NCBI GenBank assembly: GCA_903863035.1
Contig: CAIPAT010000426.1
Coordinates: 23,104-87,103, forward strand
Origin: an uncultured Lentisphaeria bacterium
GTDB lineage: Bacteria; Verrucomicrobiota; Lentisphaeria; Victivallales; Victivallaceae
DNA length: 64,000 nt
Direction: 5' to 3'
Shown here: in pieces, positions 26,681-35,335 of the stretch
How the letters are laid out: the number at the start of each line of letters is the position of its first letter
How positions within the stretch are numbered: the first letter of the stretch is position 1
Made by a program: the position numbers and the translations under genes
The notes under the pieces: model-generated
Seen by the model: only the letters and a program-made list of their open reading frames with translations
What the model was told of the DNA's origin: nothing
Database searches by the model: none

Positions 26681-26809
26681 TATAAATTATATAGTAATAT
26701 TATGCATTAAACTGTAAAAATCCAACACGAACCGCCTTAAAAGCATAAAAATGGATTTGATGGGTTACGGATACGGTATCAAATAACTTATAGAAAGAGT
26801 GAATGATAA

Positions 26810-27613
26810 ATGACAATTGGTATAACTGCGCTCGGAAGCGGCAGCAGAGGCAATGCTTTCGTGATTCATTCGCCTGACGCCTCCATTCTGATTGACGCCG
26901 GTTTTTCGCGTAAGGATCTGCTTGTCCGCATGGCGGCTGTCGGAGTTATTCCCGGGCAGATTAAAGCGCTGCTGCTGACTCATGAGCATGAAGATCATGT
27001 CAGAGGTTGCAGGCTGTTCTGCAATCAATTTGATATTCCAGCATACATGACGTCAAGAACGATGGATTATCTGGAAAAGAAAGAGACTCTTTCAAGCAGA
27101 GTGCTGGTATTTGCTCCGGGAGAGTTTTTTGAAGTTGCCGGATTCAAGATATTGCCATTCGCAGTTCAACACGACGCGATTGATCCGGTAGGATTCGTTA
27201 TTTCTAAAAACGGACGATCTATTGCACTGGCTACAGATCTGGGGGCGGTCAACGGTCTTACCCGGCAAAGGCTTTACGACTGCGATATTCTGGTGCTTGA
27301 AAGCAATTACGATCAGGAAATGCTTAAAAATTCTCAAAGGCAGCTTCACTTGAAAAGACGGATCATGGGGCGCAACGGACATTTAAATAATCTGGATACA
27401 TTAAATTCTTTACCGGAACTGCTCACAGAACGGACTTCCGCTCTGTTCCTGGTCCATGTCAGTTCCGAATGCAATACTTATGAACTGGTACGGGAACTTG
27501 CGCGCCATAAATTGCATGAAATGCGCCGGCAGGATATATTTATGCAGGTTGTTGAGCAGTCTGTTCCGGTTCCGACCTACTGGCTGGAAACAGCCGGCAG
27601 TCTTGAGATATAA
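26810..27613 (+). CDS. Metallo-beta-lactamase-fold hydrolase, YycJ/WalJ-like
   Basis: This 267-residue protein matches the YycJ group: 'ALGSGSRGNAFVI' at the N-terminus, the binuclear metal motif 'THEHEDH' (about residue 57), and later ligands in 'FAVQHDAIDPVGF', 'ATDLGAV', and 'HLNNLDTL'. YycJ proteins are possibly nucleases linked to DNA repair or the cell-wall WalRK system in Firmicutes; the role elsewhere is not settled. It is divergent from rpoN, with 130 bases between the starts, and lies 24 bases before the kinase gene. Confidence 0.85.
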   Translation: MTIGITALGSGSRGNAFVIHSPDASILIDAGFSRKDLLVRMAAVGVIPGQIKALLLTHEHEDHVRGCRLFCNQFDIPAYMTSRTMDYLEKKETLSSRVLVFAPGEFFEVAGFKILPFAVQHDAIDPVGFVISKNGRSIALATDLGAVNGLTRQRLYDCDILVLESNYDQEMLKNSQRQLHLKRRIMGRNGHLNNLDTLNSLPELLTERTSALFLVHVSSECNTYELVRELARHKLHEMRRQDIFMQVVEQSVPVPTYWLETAGSLEI

Positions 27614-27637
27614 ATAATTACAGCAGGATTTGGGAAA

Positions 27638-29371
27638 ATGTCTGAAGTCGTTGATAATAAAGATACCCTTATATACAATAATGCTCCTGCTGTAATTAAA
27701 TCTGCAGCGCATGACAATCTGTCGCCTGGCGCACTGAAAGTATCGTGTCATGCATGTCTCCAGAAACTTGATGTTTCTGATCTTGAACCGTTCTCACATT
27801 TTGCATGTCCTTCCTGCGATGCTGATATGATTGCACCAAAATGGTTCGGTAATTATCTGCTTGAGGAACAATGCGGGCAGGGGGGGATGGCAAATGTTTA
27901 TCGTGCGCTTGATTTGACCCTTGACCGCGAAGTTGCCATCAAAGTGTTGAAAGATGAAATAGCTCAGATGGAGCATTCCGCCAACCTTTTTCTGCATGAA
28001 GCCAGAATTGCGGCCGCCCTGAATCATTATGGTATTATACCTATCTATTCCTGCGGAGAATTTGAAAAACAGCCATTTTTTGTAATGCAATATATGGGGA
28101 ATTGCTCTCTGGAACATCAGATACTTATACAGCCGCAGATTCCGGTTGAGAAAGTAGTCCGCTGGATGATTGACATTGCCGAAGGGCTTGACAATGCCAG
28201 ACGACACGGGATCATTCATCATGATGTTAAACCAGGCAACATCCTGCTGGATTCGGATGGTAATGTAAAAATTGGCGACTTTGGTATCGCGCATGCTATT
28301 TTTGATAACCGGTCCAATCAATTGGTGGAAGTTACCGGCAGTTGGGGAAGTCCGCATTATGTCAGTCCGGAGAAGCTGGAGGAAGGCAAAGAAGATTTCC
28401 AGGGGGATATTTTCAGTCTTGGAGCCACTTTTTATGAATTGCTGACCGGTAAAGCGCCGTTTGATTCTTCTGAGCAGGTAGAGATGCTGAGAATGCGGCA
28501 GGCAGGGACATTCACTCCGGTGCATGAACTGCGAAGCAATGTGACGCCGGCGCTGTCCTCGCTTATCCGGCGCATGCTGGCGTATGAGCCGCTGGAACGT
28601 CCTGGATATCGTGAGATTATACGTGAACTGAATAGTGTTTTGAAGGTAATTTCGCCACATAAGGACGGTTGTAAACGGAAATTAATCAATATTGACACCT
28701 CGTTTTATTTGCAAATGAAATATTATGTAATCGCGGCATTATGCTTGATTGTAATCATTGCCGGTGGCATTGTCATTTATAGTAGTATCTCTAAAAAGAT
28801 GATAAAAGCAGTTCCTGAAAAAAACGGTAACGCTGATTTTCTCCCTTCTGCTTCCACTGCTCTCGCTTCGGGAGATTCAGCACACGCGGCCTCAATTGCC
28901 GCGTTTGAATTCGAAAATGTCAAATCTGCCGCTAAGGTCAGGAAACAGGCGGCAATGATAACTGCTTTATGCGCTTATCTTAATAACGATGATCAGGCCG
29001 CGGATAAATGTGCCGCCGTATCGCAGCGCCTGGCAGCGGCCGGAGTTCCGTCCGCAGATAAATTTAAAATTATTATTGATTTTCTGGCTAATCCGGCTCT
29101 TTCTGGAAAATATCTCACTGACAATATTCCTGTTTCGGAAAAAGAAGCATGGAATGTGGCCAGCTTCGCATTGTTTGTTAAAAATCTGTATTCACACGCA
29201 GCAAAGCAGGAATTAATAAAAAATTTAACTGAGTTGCAGAACAATCTGTCAACTGCCGCTGCTGACTCCTGGCCGCACAAAGCATGGTCAGATCGTATCC
29301 CGGTGTATCGGGAATGTATTATAGATGGCAAAATTCCGGAGGGAAATATTGAGCCGATTTTTTCGCGGTAA
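27638..29371 (+). CDS. Transmembrane serine/threonine protein kinase with N-terminal zinc ribbon
   Basis: This 577-residue protein starts with two CxxC pairs (C37/C40 and C57/C60), a likely zinc ribbon, then a Hanks-type kinase domain (about 70-335). Kept features are the glycine loop 'GQGGMANVY', K102 in 'VAIK', catalytic D196 in 'HHDVKPGN' (the usual arginine is histidine, so it is a non-RD kinase), and 'GDFG' with D214. A membrane helix follows at about 360-380 and about 195 residues lie outside. The kinase should be active in the cytoplasm. AGGA precedes the ATG. The degenerate histidine kinase gene follows after about 100 bases. Confidence 0.9.
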   Translation: MSEVVDNKDTLIYNNAPAVIKSAAHDNLSPGALKVSCHACLQKLDVSDLEPFSHFACPSCDADMIAPKWFGNYLLEEQCGQGGMANVYRALDLTLDREVAIKVLKDEIAQMEHSANLFLHEARIAAALNHYGIIPIYSCGEFEKQPFFVMQYMGNCSLEHQILIQPQIPVEKVVRWMIDIAEGLDNARRHGIIHHDVKPGNILLDSDGNVKIGDFGIAHAIFDNRSNQLVEVTGSWGSPHYVSPEKLEEGKEDFQGDIFSLGATFYELLTGKAPFDSSEQVEMLRMRQAGTFTPVHELRSNVTPALSSLIRRMLAYEPLERPGYREIIRELNSVLKVISPHKDGCKRKLINIDTSFYLQMKYYVIAALCLIVIIAGGIVIYSSISKKMIKAVPEKNGNADFLPSASTALASGDSAHAASIAAFEFENVKSAAKVRKQAAMITALCAYLNNDDQAADKCAAVSQRLAAAGVPSADKFKIIIDFLANPALSGKYLTDNIPVSEKEAWNVASFALFVKNLYSHAAKQELIKNLTELQNNLSTAAADSWPHKAWSDRIPVYRECIIDGKIPEGNIEPIFSR

Positions 29372-29472
29372 AGATTAATCAATAACGAAAAGCGAAAAAC
29401 CCAAAAGATGTGGAATGAGATCTTGCAAGAAAACCAATCAGCATTAACTCTATGTCAGAAAGCGAGGTTGAG

Positions 29473-31182
29473 ATGAAGATTGCCAAGAAATATGTTTTAT
29501 ACATTACAGGACTTTTCATATTCCTGATGCTATTGATTGTTCTGCTTTTTATTTTTAGCGAAGAAATGATGGGTGTACAGCAGCAGCGTGAAAAAAGCAA
29601 AAAAAACCTTCCTGCTATTTATCAGAAAAAGATGGAAGAATTCTATTATCGGGAAAAAATGATCGTGGTTGTGGTATTTTTCAGTATTACCGCTGCCGGA
29701 TTCCTTTATATGATATATTTGATGTTGCATTTTTCCCGCAATATGGTAAAGCCGCTTTCTGCTGCAATCCAGTTTGCCAATACTCTTGCCGGCGGCCAGT
29801 TTCCACCGCCGCTCCCGGTTCCGTCGCGAAGAGATTTTGAGATAGACCAACTTATTAAAACGCTTAATTACCTCAGGGACCGTCTTTATCGCTATACGCA
29901 TAAATTAAAAAAGAGTCAGGAGCGCGAAAAGAAAGCCAGAGAAAATGCGGAAACAGTAAATGATATGAAATCGCAATTTCTTGTCCGGCTTTCGCCGGAA
30001 CTTCGAACTCCGCTAAATTCGATTATCGGGTATGCAGAAATAATCCAGAATGATATCAAAAATGGACTATACGACAAGTCTCTGGACAGAAAGATTAACG
30101 GGATCATGCGCAATGCTCTTTCCCTGAATCTGCAGGTCGCTGACTTGCTTAAAATATCTGAAATAGACTCCCGGAAAGACGCCGTAAATTCAGGGGAATT
30201 CAATGCTGTCGATTTTATGCGTGAACTTGTTGTCCATAATTCATTTCTGCAGCACGAAGAGAATATTACAATCCAAAATAATTGCTCACAGGATTTACCG
30301 GAATACCTTAAAACTGATAAAAATATCCTCTCGGGAATTTTAAGTATTTTGATCAACGCTATTTCGAAAGTTTCCGGAGATGGTGAAGTCATTTCATGCG
30401 GGTGTACGCGATCGTCAAATAAAATAATCTTCTGGGTCAGGGACAGTAAAAAATCTGCTCCCGGGGACAGGTTGGCCGATCTGTTCAATCGATACCATAA
30501 TGAAGATTCCAAGAAACGCCTGGAGTTGACTAACAGCACCCTGCTTAATCTTGTTTTTGCAGAAAGAAAGACGCTTGAACTAGGCGCGGTTTTTGTTGCA
30601 GAATCCAACACCAAAGCGGTTTCAGAGTTTCGTATAGAATTTAGAAAATGGGATATTACGCCGGATTCCTCGTCAAATTCTGCTATAGAAAATACAGAAG
30701 ATACGGAGACTGGAATTAAGGATTTAATCAAAACTACTCCGAATGTCATGCTTGAGGACGATTTCTTCATTGACCTGACAAAAGAACCGGTAATATATAA
30801 AGTGCTGATTGCTGACAATGACCGTGATAATGCCACTATTTTAGAGTCTATTCTGAAAAATGACGGATACGACGCAATCTGCATGAAAGACGGGACTGAT
30901 CCTATGGATAGCCTGGCTAAGGGGAATTTCAATCTGCTGATATTGTCTAATGCGCTATCTCAAGTTAATACTTTTGATTTAATATGCAGTATTCGTACCG
31001 ATAAGAAATTACGAAAATTGCCGGTAATCCTTATTGCCGGATATCTCTCGGATAAAGACCGGCAGCGACTCATGCTTTCCGGTGTTGACCGTTGTTTCAC
31101 CAAACCGCTGGATTTCTCACTGGTAAGGAAATCTGCGTTACGGCTTTGCCGTGATTATATCATAAATGAAACTCCCGCATGA
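29473..31182 (+). CDS. Degenerate hybrid histidine kinase (no phospho-accepting histidine)
   Basis: This 569-residue protein has the layout of a hybrid sensor kinase: two membrane helices (about 5-27 and 62-85), a HAMP-like linker and coiled coil, a HisKA-like segment, an ATPase-like domain, and a C-terminal receiver domain (about 450-565). The H box reads 'LSPELRTPLNSIIGYAE', with proline 175 where histidine is expected. The ATP-lid motifs are eroded ('VRDSKKSAPGD' in place of DxGxG). In the receiver, serine 492 replaces the phospho-accepting aspartate, while 'ADND' and 'FTKP' stay. The frame is intact, so it is probably a scaffold. The ATG at 29473 is chosen for its GAGG site. Confidence 0.82.
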   Translation: MKIAKKYVLYITGLFIFLMLLIVLLFIFSEEMMGVQQQREKSKKNLPAIYQKKMEEFYYREKMIVVVVFFSITAAGFLYMIYLMLHFSRNMVKPLSAAIQFANTLAGGQFPPPLPVPSRRDFEIDQLIKTLNYLRDRLYRYTHKLKKSQEREKKARENAETVNDMKSQFLVRLSPELRTPLNSIIGYAEIIQNDIKNGLYDKSLDRKINGIMRNALSLNLQVADLLKISEIDSRKDAVNSGEFNAVDFMRELVVHNSFLQHEENITIQNNCSQDLPEYLKTDKNILSGILSILINAISKVSGDGEVISCGCTRSSNKIIFWVRDSKKSAPGDRLADLFNRYHNEDSKKRLELTNSTLLNLVFAERKTLELGAVFVAESNTKAVSEFRIEFRKWDITPDSSSNSAIENTEDTETGIKDLIKTTPNVMLEDDFFIDLTKEPVIYKVLIADNDRDNATILESILKNDGYDAICMKDGTDPMDSLAKGNFNLLILSNALSQVNTFDLICSIRTDKKLRKLPVILIAGYLSDKDRQRLMLSGVDRCFTKPLDFSLVRKSALRLCRDYIINETPA

Positions 31183-31907
31183 CTAGCTGGCGGCAACTGC
31201 AATGGTGAAATTATCGCCGGTAGCATTGCAGAGTAGTGCATGGTCGCGATATATTTCTATTGTCAGCAGTTGATTTGATTTGATATTACTTTACAGGTCT
31301 GTAAGTGTCCAGCCAGCCCCATCTGTTACTTTTTTTCCGCCTAGTAAATTATCCATCAACAGTAGACAACCCCGCCTTGGGGTGGGGTTGTTTACTTGTA
31401 TTTTAGTTAACGCCGTGTGCAAGTTATTTTTTAAATCTAAAGGGGGTTAATTCCCCGACCCTTCGGGTCGCCAAAAGCATTGCACCGAATCGGGGTCCAG
31501 CAACGAAATTACTGGTCGTCCGCCTTGCGGACGAAATCCCCAATACCTCGCATGCTTGCATCGAGGTTGTTTATTTATGAACAACGGCTTAGGAGTCGTT
31601 CAAAAATAACTGGCACTTTCTACTGGTCATCCGGGGAACTTTCGGATCCGCCGCTTTGTTACAAAGCGCTACAGCTTTTCTCCTCACCGGCGAAGCCGGA
31701 ATTTCTCCCGGATACCTCAGTATAAAAATACCACTTATTTCTTAACAACTCCTTAGTGATTGCGGAAGAAATTGATTTTGCCCAGGATTCTTAATCGGAT
31801 TCATTAGCAAAACAATAAAAATATTAATAATCAACGCTCTTGCATTTGTGGAGTTCACTGGAAAAGGTATATTTACGTAAATTAATATTTATGGATGAGG
31901 TCTGATT
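31183..31907. repeat. Gene-free stretch packed with short perfect hairpins
   Basis: No credible gene fits in these 725 bases. A strong hairpin at 31362-31395 (GTAGACAACCCC against GGGGTTGTTTAC) is followed by T-rich DNA and may terminate the kinase operon. Then come small hairpins with tiny loops: CGACCC/GGGTCG loop TTC (31456-31470), TCGTCCGC/GCGGACGA loop CTT (31516-31534), ACCTCG/CGAGGT with an inner ATGC/GCAT (31545-31567), CGCTTTG/CAAAGCG loop TTA (31652-31668), and CCGGC/GCCGG loop GAA (31687-31699). The 81-codon frame at 31480-31725 has no ribosome-binding site or recognisable protein. The rest, up to the pepD ribosome-binding site, shows nothing further. Confidence 0.6.
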
Positions 31908-33359
31908 ATGTCCGATGAACTGAAAAAACTGAGCCCTGGATTATTGTGGAATATTTTTAGTGATATTTGCTCGATACCTCATCCTTCCGGCCATGAAGCC
32001 GCATTGCGTGGGTTTCTAAAAAGCCGCGCGGAAGACGCCGGCTTGAAAGTGGTTGTTGACAAGGCTGGAAATATGCTCATCGAAAAACCGGCATTTCCAG
32101 GAATGGAGAAACATAAGACGGTTATTTTACAATCTCACCTGGATATGGTTCCGCAAAAGAACAGTGATACCAAGTTTGATTTTTCGAAAGATCCGGTAAA
32201 GCCATATATTGATGAAGATCTGGTCAAGGCCGAACATACTACGCTTGGCGCGGATAATGGTATTGGCGTTGCCGCGATGATGGCGCTGCTGCTGCAGAAC
32301 GACATTCCGCATGGACCGCTGAAAGCGCTGTTTACGGTTGAAGAGGAAACCGGTTTGCATGGGTCGGAAAAACTTTCTCCTGGTTTTGTTGATGGCGATA
32401 TTCTGATAAATCTTGATTCAGAGGAAGAACATCGTGTTTTTATCGGCTGCGCCGGCGGTGTCCGTTCTAATCATGAATTTATTGCTGAATACGATGCTGT
32501 TCCGTCGCGTAATACCGCAATGAATATCCGGGTTTCCGGGCTGAAGGGCGGTCATTCCGGTTGTGATATAAATGCCGGACGAGCTAATTCGCTAAAACTG
32601 CTGGCGGAAATATTGACTGCGGCCGAAGAGCGTTTTGGGTTGAAACTGGCTGATCTTCATGGCGGCAATCTGGATAATGCCATTCCCCGCGAAGCATTTG
32701 CCACCATACTGATGCCGGTCTCCAGTACTGATGAATTTGCAGACTTTGTCGCTGGATTTGAGGTGGAAAAAGTCCAATTATTCGGGCGGTCTGAGCCTGC
32801 TATGCACATCCAGTTGATATGTGTCAGAATACCCGACCGGATATTTACGACAAATTTCCAGAAACGCCTGTTGAGTGCGCTGAATGACTGTCCGAATGGA
32901 GTTGTCGCAATGTCAGAAGCCTTTCCCGGGGTCGTGGAAACTTCCACCAATCTGGCGGCAGTTAAAAGTGAACACGGCAAAATCATTGTCAGGACTTCGC
33001 AAAGGAGTTCTAATGCGGATTCGAAGAAACGGCTTGCGGACAAGATTTGCGATATCTTCACTTCCGCCGGGGCAGTATGTACCATGGACTGTGATTACCC
33101 CGGCTGGGAACCCAAGCAGAACTCGTCTATATTAAAGATTTTTACTGAAGTTCACAAAGAAGTATCCGGAAATGAGCCGGAGGTGGTAATTATTCATGCC
33201 GGTCTGGAATGCGGTATAATCCACTCTATAAATCCAGCGCTGGACATGATCTCTTTCGGCCCGGAAATCCGCAATGCGCATTCGCCGGATGAATGCGTCA
33301 GTATTTCCTCCGTCGCCCGTTTCTGGAATCTCCTGCTTAAATTGCTGAATGCGGTATAA
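31908..33359 (+). CDS. pepD: Aminoacyl-histidine dipeptidase (M20 family)
   Basis: This 483-residue enzyme hydrolyses Xaa-His and other dipeptides in the cytoplasm. It shows the M20 zinc residues: 'LQSHLDMVPQK' (first histidine and aspartate), 'GADNGIG' (bridging aspartate), 'VEEETGLHGS' (catalytic and metal glutamates), and 'FGPEIRNAHSPDE' (C-terminal histidine). The lid domain (about 205-385) starts with the typical 'GLKGGHSGCDI'. The length matches E. coli PepD. GAGG lies eight bases before the ATG. It stands alone, convergent with purC. Confidence 0.95.
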   Translation: MSDELKKLSPGLLWNIFSDICSIPHPSGHEAALRGFLKSRAEDAGLKVVVDKAGNMLIEKPAFPGMEKHKTVILQSHLDMVPQKNSDTKFDFSKDPVKPYIDEDLVKAEHTTLGADNGIGVAAMMALLLQNDIPHGPLKALFTVEEETGLHGSEKLSPGFVDGDILINLDSEEEHRVFIGCAGGVRSNHEFIAEYDAVPSRNTAMNIRVSGLKGGHSGCDINAGRANSLKLLAEILTAAEERFGLKLADLHGGNLDNAIPREAFATILMPVSSTDEFADFVAGFEVEKVQLFGRSEPAMHIQLICVRIPDRIFTTNFQKRLLSALNDCPNGVVAMSEAFPGVVETSTNLAAVKSEHGKIIVRTSQRSSNADSKKRLADKICDIFTSAGAVCTMDCDYPGWEPKQNSSILKIFTEVHKEVSGNEPEVVIIHAGLECGIIHSINPALDMISFGPEIRNAHSPDECVSISSVARFWNLLLKLLNAV

Positions 33360-33363
33360 AAGA

Positions 33364-33408
33364 AAAAACCGCTTCCTGCCGGGTGGGTATGTTGCAGAAA
33401 GCGGTCTG
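33364..33408 (-). terminator. Rho-independent terminator of purC
   Basis: Read on the minus strand, ACCGCTTTCTGC pairs with GCAGGAAGCGGT (one mismatch) and is followed by TTTTTTCTTTT. It lies between the convergent purC and pepD ends. Confidence 0.8.
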
Positions 33409-33423
33409 ATGTATCGATCTTGT

Positions 33424-34323
33424 TTAAACTAGAGATTTACCGGTAAGCACCTTGTATGCTTCAAGATATTTTTCTGTAGTTTTCTTTACAACATCCTGTG
33501 GCAGTTCCGGGCCCGGAGCGGTCTTGTTCCAATCAAGAGTTTCCAGATAATCGCGAACAAATTGTTTATCCAGGCTTGGAGGATTGCAACCAACTTTATA
33601 CTGTTCAGCCGGCCAGAAACGACTGGAATCCGGAGTCAGTACTTCGTCAATCAGAATCACCTTGTCTTCATAAATTCCGAACTCAAATTTAGTATCAGCC
33701 AGGATTATGCCTTTGCTTTCAGCATAATCGGCTGCCGTTTTATAAATTCTAAGAGAAAGCGAAGAAACTTCATGGGCCACATCTTTGCCCAGAAGTTTTT
33801 CCACGCCTTCGAGAGAAATTGCTTCATCGTGCATTCCCAAGTCAGCTTTGGTCGAAGGCGTAAAGAGCGGCTGATCCAGTTTTGCCGCCTGCTTATAGCC
33901 GGAGCACAGAGTAATGCCGGAAACGACTCCCGTCTGCTGGTAGTCCTTCCAGCCGCTGCCTGCAAGGTAGCCGCGGACAATACATTCAATCGGAAGCGGC
34001 CTGGCTTTCCGGACAATCATGGCTCTGCCTTGCAGATCTTTGACATACGGCGCCAGTTCAGGACGGGTTGAAATATCGGTGGTAATCAGATGATTAGGCA
34101 TCCAATTCATCAATTCGAACCAGAAAAGCGAAATCTGCGTAAGGACTTTGCCTTTAAGTGGAATACCATTGGGCATGACTACATCAAAAGCACTGATACG
34201 GTCTGTCGCGATGAAAAGTAAACTTTCGCCGAGATCATAGATATCTCTGACCTTGCCGCGATTGAGGAGTTTTACCCCTTCGATTTCACTCTGGATCAAA
34301 GCATGATTGGAATCGTACAACAT
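33424..34323 (-). CDS. purC: Phosphoribosylaminoimidazole-succinocarboxamide synthase
   Basis: This 299-residue ATP-dependent ligase joins aspartate to CAIR in purine synthesis. It shows 'LLNRGKVRDIYDLGESLLF' near the start, 'ATDRISAFDVVMPNGIPLKG', 'RPLPIECIVRGYLAGSGWK' and 'LIDEVLTPDSSRFWPA'. The length matches the longer, eukaryote-like branch (about 300 residues rather than about 237). A strong AAGGAG site precedes the ATG. It is monocistronic, bounded by a terminator at its end and by the rplU terminator upstream. Confidence 0.96.
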   Translation of the reverse strand: MLYDSNHALIQSEIEGVKLLNRGKVRDIYDLGESLLFIATDRISAFDVVMPNGIPLKGKVLTQISLFWFELMNWMPNHLITTDISTRPELAPYVKDLQGRAMIVRKARPLPIECIVRGYLAGSGWKDYQQTGVVSGITLCSGYKQAAKLDQPLFTPSTKADLGMHDEAISLEGVEKLLGKDVAHEVSSLSLRIYKTAADYAESKGIILADTKFEFGIYEDKVILIDEVLTPDSSRFWPAEQYKVGCNPPSLDKQFVRDYLETLDWNKTAPGPELPQDVVKKTTEKYLEAYKVLTGKSLV

Positions 34324-34371
34324 ATCTGTCTCCTTGCCGATAGAAAAAGTGTTAAAAATGATTCAGTATAA

Positions 34372-34411
34372 AAAAAATGGTTCCGGCATAAGACGCCAGA
34401 ACCACATTAAC
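34372..34411 (-). terminator. Rho-independent terminator of rplU
   Basis: On the minus strand GGTTC-T-GGC pairs with GCC-G-GAACC and is followed by ATTTTTTTTAT. It lies about 20 bases after the rplU stop, so purC must have its own promoter between this hairpin and its start. Confidence 0.75.
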
Positions 34412-34431
34412 TTTCCATTCTTTACGCAGAC

Positions 34432-34749
34432 TCAGCCGGCTGTAATGGCGGAAATCTTTACTCTGGTAATTTCCTGGCGATGTCCGACTTTCCGCTTATA
34501 ACCTTTGCGGCGTTTCTTCTTAAACGCGATGAGTTTCTTGCCGCGGAACTGATCAACAATTTCCGCCGCGATGGAAGCACCCTGGATCAGCGGAGTGCCG
34601 ACCTGAAGTTTGCCGCCTTCTTCACCGATGCCGAGGATTTCGGAAAAGGTTACTTGAGTTCCCACTTCGCCTTCAAGTCTTTCGATGTCTACCAGATCAT
34701 CGCTTTTGACTTTATACTGCTTGCCACCTGTTTTCAAAATTGCGTACAT
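34432..34749 (-). CDS. rplU: Large ribosomal subunit protein bL21
   Basis: This 105-residue protein is bL21, with the standard 'MYAILKTGGKQYKV' start and the basic 'KKLIAFKKKRRKGYKRKVGH' and 'RVKISAI' near the end that bind 23S rRNA. AGGAG precedes the ATG. In most bacteria rpmA (bL27) follows within about 20 bases; here the gene is followed by a terminator and purC, so rpmA lies elsewhere. Confidence 0.97.
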   Translation of the reverse strand: MYAILKTGGKQYKVKSDDLVDIERLEGEVGTQVTFSEILGIGEEGGKLQVGTPLIQGASIAAEIVDQFRGKKLIAFKKKRRKGYKRKVGHRQEITRVKISAITAG

Positions 34750-34879
34750 TATCTGCTCCTGAGATGTTATTTAAACAATTTGTTGCTTTTAATTATTTAT
34801 ATCAAAAAGCCGTAATTTATATCATATTTGACGATATTCAAATCTCTACTCTCAAAAAACGTTGTTTTTTATCAAATAA

Positions 34880-35317
34880 TCATGGTTTATTGATTAAATG
34901 AAGAAAATCCTTTGGATTGGCCTTTTCGGTTACAGTGTTTGAATTGTTTTTGGTTGTCCAAGTGTCCTCTCGCTTTGTAATGGATAATTGCCAGCTCATG
35001 GTATCGGAAAGAAGCCTTCCGGTAGCGATAATGTTTACCTTTTTACTGGGCAGTTCCCAGGACATTGCCATCCGCCCGGTTTTGTAACCGGTATAATATT
35101 CCTTTATCACCGGTTCATTCTTCGTAATCAAGGCTTTGTCTTCATCCGTCAGAATCTTTTTTGTCTGATTCAATGAATATCTGGCAAAGTTAACCATGTC
35201 AACCCTTTCCTTGTCAGAAATGGCATTCGGGTCAGATATATTATCTCCGGTGCTGCAGGAACACAATATAAGAGGGAGCAGTATAGAGAAAACAGCCGTT
35301 AAATGTGATAATTTCAT
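34880..35317 (-). CDS. Lipoprotein of unknown function
   Basis: This 145-residue protein begins with a lipoprotein signal peptide; the hydrophobic stretch 'LTAVFSILLPLIL' is followed by 'CSCSTG', where the second cysteine (about residue 21, in L-C-S-C) is the better lipid site. The mature part is short and charged with no family I recognise; it contains 'MSWELPSKKVNIIATGRL' and 'DTMSWQLSITKRED', which look like beta strands. An AGGAG site precedes the ATG. It lies 18 bases after the Nif3-like gene and may share its transcript. Confidence 0.7.
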   Translation of the reverse strand: MKLSHLTAVFSILLPLILCSCSTGDNISDPNAISDKERVDMVNFARYSLNQTKKILTDEDKALITKNEPVIKEYYTGYKTGRMAMSWELPSKKVNIIATGRLLSDTMSWQLSITKREDTWTTKNNSNTVTEKANPKDFLHLINKP

Positions 35318-35335
35318 ATTTATCTCCTGATATAA

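Noticed and set aside
31480..31725. 81-codon frame in the hairpin array
   Set aside because: It spans most of the perfect hairpins, has no ribosome-binding site, and matches no family.
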